NCBI GenBank assembly: GCA_965214585.1
Contig: OZ243957.1
Location: forward strand, 1,860,001-1,924,000
DNA: 64,000 nt
Source: JAHCHG01 sp965214585
GTDB taxonomy: Bacteria > Acidobacteriota > Blastocatellia > Pyrinomonadales > Pyrinomonadaceae
Direction of reading: 5' to 3'
The translations under genes were made by a program, and so were the position numbers. Under the pieces are notes generated by a model, which worked only from the letters and a program-made list of their open reading frames with translations, was not told the origin of the DNA and did no database searches. Each line of letters opens with the position of its first letter. Positions within the stretch are counted from its first letter, which is position 1. Shown here one piece after another: positions 58,444 to 64,000 of the stretch.

Positions 58444-60306
58444 TCAATTGATTTTGCCCGATTTAAGCGACAGGTTTTGAGTGTTTTCCGTCGTGGAATG
58501 TTCCAATTTGTCTTCGACGTATTGCAGTTGATAAAGCCGCCAGTAAAGACCGCGCTCGGTTAAAAGTTCGTTGTGCGTTCCGCTTTCGCGCAACTCGCCG
58601 TGGTGAAAAACCAAGATTCTGTCGCATTTCTGAATCGTCGAAAGGCGGTGCGCGATGACGAGCGAAGTTCGCTGCTGCATCACGCGGTCAACGGCTTGCT
58701 GTATGAATTGCTCGGTTTCCGTGTCAATCGAACTTGTCGCTTCGTCTAAAATCAGTATTTTCGGGTCGAACGCCAAAGCACGGGCAAAAGAGATAAGCTG
58801 TTTCTGCCCGACGGAAAGCCCCGCGCCGCGTTCTTTGACCTTTGTTTCAAAGCCTTCGGACAGTTTTTCGATAAATTCGCTCGAATGAACTTCGCCCGCC
58901 GCCCAGCGAACTTTTTCATCGGAAATTTCCGCGTTTCCCAATCGAATATTATTAGCAATCGAACCCGAAAAAAGAAAAACGTCCTGCAGAACGACTGCAA
59001 AATTCGCTCTTAAATCGTGCAAATCCCAATCGCGCACGTCAACTCCGTCGAGCAGAATCTTACCTTTTTGAATGTCGTAAAAACGCATCAGAAGATTTGT
59101 CACCGTAGTTTTTCCCGAACCCGTATGACCGACAAGCGCGACTGATTCGCCCGGATTTATCGTAAAATTTATGTTTTTCAAGACATAATCTTCATCTTTA
59201 TATGCAAACCAAACGTCGCGGAATTCGATTTTGCCGACGGCTTTTCCACGTTTTTTCGGTTTTTCGGGCGTGGTTATTTCGACGGGCAGATCGAGCAGCA
59301 GAAAAATTCTGTGCGAAGCGACAATTGCGGCTTGCAGGACGTTGAATTTATCCGACAAATCTCTGATCGGCTGAAAAAGCTGTTGCGAATATTGAATAAA
59401 AGCGATGACGATTCCGATTGTCACAGCCGATTGTGCGGCGGACGCGCTTTGCAGAATTTGATAACCGCCGAACCAAATGACCAGCGCGATGCCGACCGCG
59501 CCGATAAAATCAACCATCGGGTAAAAGATCGCGTAATAATATATGGTTTCGATGTTCGCGTCGCGGTATTCGTCGTTGATGTCGTGAAATCTGCGCTGAA
59601 CTTTTTCTTCGGCGTTAAAAAGCTGGACGGTTTGCGCTCCCGAAATGTGTTCCTGCAAAAAAGCGTTGAGTTTCGCCATTCTCGTCCGCACTTTGTCAAA
59701 ACCGACGCGGGCGCGTTTGCGAAACCAGTTCGTCGCCGCGAAAAGAAGCGGAACTGTAATCAGCGTTACGAGCGCGAGTTTCCAATCGAGCCAGAACATC
59801 ATCCCGACAATCGCAAAAATAATCACAAGATCGCCGAGAACGTCAATCACGCCCGACGTAAAAAGTTCGTTGAGCGCGTCAACGTCGCTTGTCATTCGGG
59901 TAATAATTCTGCCGACGGGATTTTTGTCGTAATACGCGACTTCCTGATTTTGCAGTTTCGAGAAAATCTGCGAGCGCAGATCGAACATCACTCTTTGCCC
60001 GACGATGTTCAGCAGAATTTCCTGAATGTATGAAAAAATAAAGCGAAACAAAAACAGACAGAAAAACAAAAATGAAAAAAGCCAAATGCCTTCCGTTTCC
60101 TTCGGCACGATAAAATCGTCAACCGCCATTTTCGTAAAATACGGCTGCAAACTTATCAAAATATTGGTCAGCAAAGTTAAAACGAGCGCGGCGGCGGCGG
60201 TTTTCCAGTAAGGTTTCAGATAACCGAGCAGACGCTTTGTTACGCGCCAATCGTAAGTTTTTTCGATAAGCTGTTCGTCTTGCTTTTCGTTTGTTGATTC
60301 AGGCAT
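58444..60306 (-). CDS. ABC transporter, fused permease and ATPase (MsbA-like)
   Basis: The protein has 620 aa. Six membrane segments (residues 30-330) are followed by the ATPase: Walker A in ALVGHTGSGKTTVTNL, signature LSVGQKQLISFARAL, Walker B ILILDEATSSIDTET, and the H-loop in VIAHRLSTI. It exports lipids or drugs. It lies 74 bases upstream of the sigma factor gene on the same strand. Confidence 0.95.
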   Translation of the reverse strand: MPESTNEKQDEQLIEKTYDWRVTKRLLGYLKPYWKTAAAALVLTLLTNILISLQPYFTKMAVDDFIVPKETEGIWLFSFLFFCLFLFRFIFSYIQEILLNIVGQRVMFDLRSQIFSKLQNQEVAYYDKNPVGRIITRMTSDVDALNELFTSGVIDVLGDLVIIFAIVGMMFWLDWKLALVTLITVPLLFAATNWFRKRARVGFDKVRTRMAKLNAFLQEHISGAQTVQLFNAEEKVQRRFHDINDEYRDANIETIYYYAIFYPMVDFIGAVGIALVIWFGGYQILQSASAAQSAVTIGIVIAFIQYSQQLFQPIRDLSDKFNVLQAAIVASHRIFLLLDLPVEITTPEKPKKRGKAVGKIEFRDVWFAYKDEDYVLKNINFTINPGESVALVGHTGSGKTTVTNLLMRFYDIQKGKILLDGVDVRDWDLHDLRANFAVVLQDVFLFSGSIANNIRLGNAEISDEKVRWAAGEVHSSEFIEKLSEGFETKVKERGAGLSVGQKQLISFARALAFDPKILILDEATSSIDTETEQFIQQAVDRVMQQRTSLVIAHRLSTIQKCDRILVFHHGELRESGTHNELLTERGLYWRLYQLQYVEDKLEHSTTENTQNLSLKSGKIN

Positions 60307-60358
60307 TCGAGTTTAGATTTTAGATTTTGGTTTTTGGATTGGCAATATGGCGAAGTTA

Positions 60359-60772
60359 CTAATTTACCGCATCGAGCATTAAAGCGCGAAAACCCGCTTG
60401 AATAAAATGTTTATCGCAAGTCAGCGCGTCCGTTATGCCGTGTTCGCGCATCACGATAAACGAGATGCAGTCAACCAAACCCCAAGTTTTATCAGCGTGA
60501 GTTTTGTAAAGTTCAAATGCCAGATTGAAAAGTGTTTCGTCAAGGCGAACCACTTCCGTTTCATAAGTCGAAAGAAAATTTTCGATAATTGTAACCGATT
60601 CATTTCTGTAATTTTTCGCCAACGCATTTCCGATTTCGAGCAAAACGCAGTCGGTTATCAAAACCGGCTTATACTCAAATTCGTGCGACAGGCGAACGGC
60701 TTGCGCGTGATATTCGTCCCTTTCGCTCACAAGAGCGACGGCAAACGCCGTATCAACGAATGTTTTCTTCAA
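60359..60772 (-). CDS. PIN-domain ribonuclease (VapC-type toxin)
   Basis: The protein has 137 aa. The PIN acidic residues are in FVDTAFAVAL (Asp), DCVLLEIGNAL (Glu) and TWGLVDCISF (Asp), with TDALTCDKHF at the end (Asp). I start at the TTG at 60772 (reading MKKTFVDT), which overlaps the antitoxin gene by 20 bases; no ATG fits. It is likely an RNase toxin. Confidence 0.85.
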   Translation of the reverse strand: MKKTFVDTAFAVALVSERDEYHAQAVRLSHEFEYKPVLITDCVLLEIGNALAKNYRNESVTIIENFLSTYETEVVRLDETLFNLAFELYKTHADKTWGLVDCISFIVMREHGITDALTCDKHFIQAGFRALMLDAVN

Positions 60773-60971
60773 TGTCTTTTTCTCCGTTTGCGTATAAGTC
60801 AAAATTTTCGGCAAAATCCGGCGGACCTTGAATTTTGATTTTTCGCAACCTTGCCATCAAACTCGGTTTATCTCCGTTTTCTTCAAACTTCTTAACAAAA
60901 TCAAACACTTCCGGCAAAACATTTTCCGGCAGATTCTGCACTTTGGCGACAATTTCTTCTCTGATGTTCAT
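60753..60971 (-). CDS. Antitoxin partner of the PIN toxin
   Basis: The 72-aa protein has an N-terminal helix (MNIREEIVAKVQNLPENVLP) with EVFDFVKKFEEN, a DUF2281-like pattern seen next to PIN toxins. The C-terminus is acidic. It overlaps the toxin start, so translation is probably coupled. Confidence 0.75.
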   Translation of the reverse strand: MNIREEIVAKVQNLPENVLPEVFDFVKKFEENGDKPSLMARLRKIKIQGPPDFAENFDLYANGEKDIEENIR

Positions 60972-61042
60972 ACTTTTTACCTCTATTTTACAGATTATCT
61001 CACAAAAATCGCCATACGTCAGTAGTAAGTTTTGCGCGAAAG

Positions 61043-61119
61043 GTCAGCAGCGTCGGCGTGAGCTGATGCGTATTGCTAAGGCATTGAGAACGCATCGGCT
61101 CACTTCGGACGCTGCCGAC
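61043..61119. repeat. Inverted repeat related to 17242-17310
   Basis: The arms GTCAGCAGCGTCGGCGTGAG and GACGCTGCCGAC (with an internal CGCATCGGCTCAC) are imperfect. It is the same family as the perfect copy upstream of def. Confidence 0.85.
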
Positions 61120-61196
61120 AAGAGTTTCAACTTATGGCTTGCCAAAAACCGAGATTGCACATTGCCAATCCAAAATCCAAAATCTAAAATCTAAGA

Positions 61197-61377
61197 AGCT
61201 GTTTGGAAACTCAAAAAAAACGTAACGCCGCCATCTTGGCGGCTGTCTTGGTGGCTTCCAGCCGCCAATTCGAGCGTTATTTACTCGAATTGGCGGGAAA
61301 AGCAGATAAATTTGGCGGCTGGAAGCCACCAAGACAGCCGGCTGGAAGCCTGCGATACAATTACCAAACAGCTTCTA
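61197..61377. repeat. Nested inverted repeats upstream of the SpoIIM-like gene
   Basis: The outer arms GAAGCTGTTTGG and CCAAACAGCTTC enclose a larger pair around TGGCGGCTGTCTTGGTGGCT / GCCACCAAGACAGCCG. Inside is a further hairpin (CAATTCGAGCG...CTCGAATTGG). The ORF can be extended into this element but the true start is 61386. Confidence 0.9.
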
Positions 61378-61385
61378 AAAAAAGA

Positions 61386-62366
61386 ATGAGCCGTTTTATC
61401 AACGAACACAAAAACAATTGGCAGCGTTTGGAAGAACTTCTGGCGAAAACGGATAAACTGAGTTTGCGCGGTTTGCCGCGAGCCGAAGTGCGCGAATTCG
61501 GCGAACTTTACCGCCGCGCCGCCGCAGATTTGGCAATCGCCCGCGCCGAAACGCGCGATTTGCGATTGATAAATTATCTGAACAGTTTGGTTATCCGCGC
61601 TCACGGCAAAATCTATAAAGCCGAAAGCAAAGGCGCGAGCGTCGTTTGGCAATTTTTCGCAAAGGATTTTCCGCAGACGTTTCGGGCAAATTTTCGCTAT
61701 ATGTGGATTGCTTTCAGCATTTTCGCAGTTTTTATCGTTTTGGGATTCGTCGCCACTTGGCTCGACACGGATTTTACCAGATTTGTGCATTTGGGCGGCG
61801 TTACCGAGCAGATCAAGGCGAACAATCAATGGTGGCTTTCCCTTAACGAAGCCAACCAGATGGGCGCGAGTTACATACTTTCCAACAACATTCTCGTCAC
61901 GTTTCGCGTTTTCGCAATGGGCGCGTTTTTCGGAATCGGCGCGTTTTACGATCTGGCAATCGAAGGCGCGAGATTCGGCAGCATTTTCGCCGCTTGCTAC
62001 AAACTGAACCCGCCGTTCGGCAACGCGCTGGCAAGTTTCGTCGTCGGACACGGCGTGATCGAACTTTCGACGATTTTCTTCTGCGCCGGCGCGGGAATGA
62101 TGATCGGCTACGCTCTTGTCAATCCGGGCGATCTGTCGCGCGGTCAAGCCGTAAAAAAGAAGGGAATCGAAGCCGCGAAAATCGTTATCGGCTGCGCGTT
62201 TTTCCTCGTTATCGCCGGAATAATCGAAGGCTTTCTCTCGCCCGCCGACATTCCCGCGTGGATCAAATTCGGCACGGGAATCTCGACGGGAATTGCGATG
62301 TATTCTTATTTATTTTTAGTCGGCAGAGATGCAAAGGAAAAAGATTTAGCTGAACAGAAAAGTTGA
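61386..62366 (+). CDS. SpoIIM-like (stage II sporulation protein M family) membrane protein
   Basis: The protein has 326 aa with about five membrane segments. It begins MSRFINEHKNNWQRLEELLA. The family core has LIINYLNSLVIRAHG-like sequence, SYILSNNILVTFRVFAMGAF and the acidic/Gly membrane motif GHGVIELSTIFFCAGAGMMI. The SpoIIM family is widespread in non-sporulating bacteria, often beside RDD and MoxR-type genes, which are absent here. The function is unknown. Confidence 0.87.
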   Translation: MSRFINEHKNNWQRLEELLAKTDKLSLRGLPRAEVREFGELYRRAAADLAIARAETRDLRLINYLNSLVIRAHGKIYKAESKGASVVWQFFAKDFPQTFRANFRYMWIAFSIFAVFIVLGFVATWLDTDFTRFVHLGGVTEQIKANNQWWLSLNEANQMGASYILSNNILVTFRVFAMGAFFGIGAFYDLAIEGARFGSIFAACYKLNPPFGNALASFVVGHGVIELSTIFFCAGAGMMIGYALVNPGDLSRGQAVKKKGIEAAKIVIGCAFFLVIAGIIEGFLSPADIPAWIKFGTGISTGIAMYSYLFLVGRDAKEKDLAEQKS

Positions 62367-62409
62367 TTGGGAATAAAATTTTGTCCGTTAAATATAAGTA
62401 TAAAAACGC

Positions 62410-63702
62410 TTAATCAAAAACTCTGTCAAAAACTTTTCCGACATTTCGCAAATAATGTTTTAAGTCGAAAACTTTTTCAATTTCTTCATCCGAAAGTTTC
62501 GAGTTTATATCCGCGTCGTTTTTCACCAATTCCTTATATTCGCCGCCTTCGTCCCAGACTTTCATTGCGTTTCGCTGAACCCACGAATAAGCGTCTTCGC
62601 GCGAAACGCCTTTTTGCGTCAAAGCTAAAAGCATCTGTCCGCTGAAAATCAACCCGCGCGTTTCGTTCAGATTTTTCAGCATATTTTCGGGATAAACAAC
62701 TAAATTATCAAGCAGCGAAGCGGTTTTTGCCAGCAAATAATCGAGCGTAACGGAAGAATCGGGCAGAACGATGCGTTCGGCGGAACTGTGCGAAATGTCG
62801 CGTTCGTGCCAAAGTGCGACGTTTTCCAAGCCGACAACCACATTTGCGCGAACCGTCCGCGCCATTCCGCAAATGCGTTCGGATAAAATCGGGTTTCGTT
62901 TGTGCGGCATCGCGCTTGAGCCTTTTTGTCCGGTTTTGAATTTTTCCTGCGCTTCCCGAACTTCCGTTCTCTGCCAATGGCGAACTTGCAAAGCGAATTT
63001 TTCAAGCGAAGACGCGATAATTCCGAGCGTGCATAGATATTCGGCGTATCTGTCGCGCTGAATGACCTGCGTCGAAATGTCCGCCGCTTTTAAGCCTAAT
63101 TTTTCGCAAACTCTCTCCTCAACTTCCGGGTCAAGATGAGCAAACGCGCCAACCGCGCCGGAAATTTTGCCGACGGAGATTATTTCTTTCGCCTTTTCAA
63201 GACGGACTTTATTTCTCCGCATTTCCGCGAACCAAAGGGCAAAAGTCATTCCGAAAGCCGTCGGTTCAGCGTGAATTCCGTGCGTTCTGCCGATTTGCGG
63301 CGTGTCTTTGAATTCAAAAGCGCGGCGTTTTAGAACTTCCGAAAGTTGTTCAATTTTTTCGAGCAAAATTGAACAAGATTCTTTTAATAAAAGCGCGTTC
63401 GCCGTATCAACAACGTCGCTTGAAGTCAAACCGAAATGCACAAAACGCGCCGCGTCGCCGATATTTTCCGCCAGATTCGTCGTAAAAGCGATCACGTCGT
63501 GATCGGTAATTTTTTCGATTTCCCTAATTCGCTCAACCGTAAAATCGGCTTTTTCCTTAATCGTTTCAACAGCTTCGCGCGGAATCGTTCCCATTTCTGC
63601 GTGAACTTCGCAAACGGCGATTTCTACATCGAGCCATTTTTGAAACTTATTCCGCAACTGCCAAACCGCGCCCATTTCGGGCAGAGTGTATCTTTCAATC
63701 AT
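62410..63702 (-). CDS. purB: Adenylosuccinate lyase
   Basis: The 430-aa protein starts at MIERYTLPEMGAVWQ. The fumarase-superfamily signature is GSSAMPHKRNPI, with SSDVVDTANALLLKES and GRTHGIHAEPTAFG (catalytic His) before it. It acts twice in purine synthesis: on SAICAR and on adenylosuccinate. Confidence 0.96.
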   Translation of the reverse strand: MIERYTLPEMGAVWQLRNKFQKWLDVEIAVCEVHAEMGTIPREAVETIKEKADFTVERIREIEKITDHDVIAFTTNLAENIGDAARFVHFGLTSSDVVDTANALLLKESCSILLEKIEQLSEVLKRRAFEFKDTPQIGRTHGIHAEPTAFGMTFALWFAEMRRNKVRLEKAKEIISVGKISGAVGAFAHLDPEVEERVCEKLGLKAADISTQVIQRDRYAEYLCTLGIIASSLEKFALQVRHWQRTEVREAQEKFKTGQKGSSAMPHKRNPILSERICGMARTVRANVVVGLENVALWHERDISHSSAERIVLPDSSVTLDYLLAKTASLLDNLVVYPENMLKNLNETRGLIFSGQMLLALTQKGVSREDAYSWVQRNAMKVWDEGGEYKELVKNDADINSKLSDEEIEKVFDLKHYLRNVGKVFDRVFD

Positions 63703-63827
63703 CTTGTTTTGCTCTGAATTTTGAAGTGAAAAAGGCAAATTTTACGGAAACAAACAAGATGAACCGAATAATTAAAAATAATACTCAAACTATTTTTAAT
63801 TCTGTTCATCCCGTCCATTCCTGTTAG

Positions 63828-64000
63828 TTATTTTTTCATCTTTTCAGTTTCGTTAAGTAAAACCGGCTCGCCGAATCCCAACTCTTTCAAACGCGGCAGT
63901 TGAGTTTTCGCATCGCCGACGACCAAATAGATCATTTTATTCGAGTCGAGATATTTTTTCGACAAATTTTTGATCTCGTCAACCGTCATCCGTTTGACGA
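63828..64000 (-). CDS. M16 family peptidase, C-terminal end (truncated by window)
   Basis: On the minus strand the frame reads VKRMTVDEIKNLSKKYLDSN, MIYLVVGDAKTQLPRLKEL and GFGEPVLLNETEKMKK, ending at TAA (63828-63830). This is the end of an insulinase/pitrilysin-type zinc peptidase domain (TVDEI...YL...VVVGD). The catalytic part lies beyond the window. A small hairpin (ATTAAAAATA / TATTTTTAAT) lies at 63772-63800 downstream. Confidence 0.85.
   Translation of the reverse strand, partial: VKRMTVDEIKNLSKKYLDSNKMIYLVVGDAKTQLPRLKELGFGEPVLLNETEKMKK

Noticed and set aside
59311..60033. A 240-codon plus-strand ORF opposite the ABC transporter
   Set aside because: It is fully antisense to a well-conserved ABC protein and has no recognisable domain or RBS.
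61203..61385. N-terminal extension of the SpoIIM-like protein
   Set aside because: It is made of the nested palindrome upstream; the ATG at 61386 starts a family-like N-terminus.

Overview
The window looks like a contig from a Gram-negative bacterium, most likely an Acidobacteriota member of the Blastocatellia/Pyrinomonadaceae type. This is an inference, not a proven assignment. It rests on the mix of LpxI and an LpxL-type acyltransferase (lipid A), a TonB-dependent receptor, futalosine-route menaquinone genes (mqnE and a UbiA-type prenyltransferase), GlpX-type FBPase and an unusually dense load of imperfect intergenic palindromes. About 55 protein genes are supported. No rRNA, tRNA or CRISPR array was seen. 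Both ends cut genes: alaS on the left, an M16 peptidase on the right.

Layout. 1-13.4 kb: housekeeping and envelope genes (alaS 3' part, YpfJ-type metallopeptidase, alpha/beta hydrolases, HU, site-2 protease, Uma2 protein, LEA-like protein, a large glycine-rich exported protein, yacG, an MFS transporter). 13.4-17.2 kb: a compact relic of a chromosomal integron. It has three attC-bounded gene cassettes (two toxin-antitoxin pairs and one exported HEAT-like protein), an attI-like boundary and a divergent 27-codon stump of an integron integrase. Beside it, a decayed DUF4258/YgiT toxin-antitoxin module sits between two copies of the 3' end of def. 17.3-32.3 kb: a surface-polysaccharide cluster on the minus strand (GT39, two FAD oxidoreductases, methyltransferase, two deacetylases of which one is fused to a GT2, and four enzymes matching a UDP-ManNAc3NAcA-type route), interrupted by an IS630-family element. 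32.4-42.4 kb: TonB receptor, ferredoxin, glpX, DUF2085 protein, subtilase, a low-complexity Arg/Asn/Tyr protein, rsmI. 42.8-49.8 kb: M28 and M14 peptidases, lpxI, a sugar epimerase, an LpxL-like acyltransferase and a DUF6438 lipoprotein. 50-56.7 kb: mqnE with a partial tandem duplication that carries different cargo genes between shared flanks, an L,D-transpeptidase, the prenyltransferase and a DUF2227 protein. 56.8-64 kb: zinc-finger anti-sigma-like protein, sigma factor, ABC exporter, a PIN-domain toxin-antitoxin pair, a SpoIIM-like protein, purB and the partial M16 peptidase.

The theme of the window is repeat-driven genome remodelling. At least 20 palindromic elements of several families lie between genes, some nested two or three deep. 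Related repeats have entered coding sequences in frame (alaS, an FAD oxidoreductase, the linker of the deacetylase-GT2 fusion, rsmI). The most notable system is the dead integron. Its cassette boundaries can be verified base by base, because the R'' core at the 3' end of each cassette is the reverse complement of the R' core at that cassette's own 5' end.
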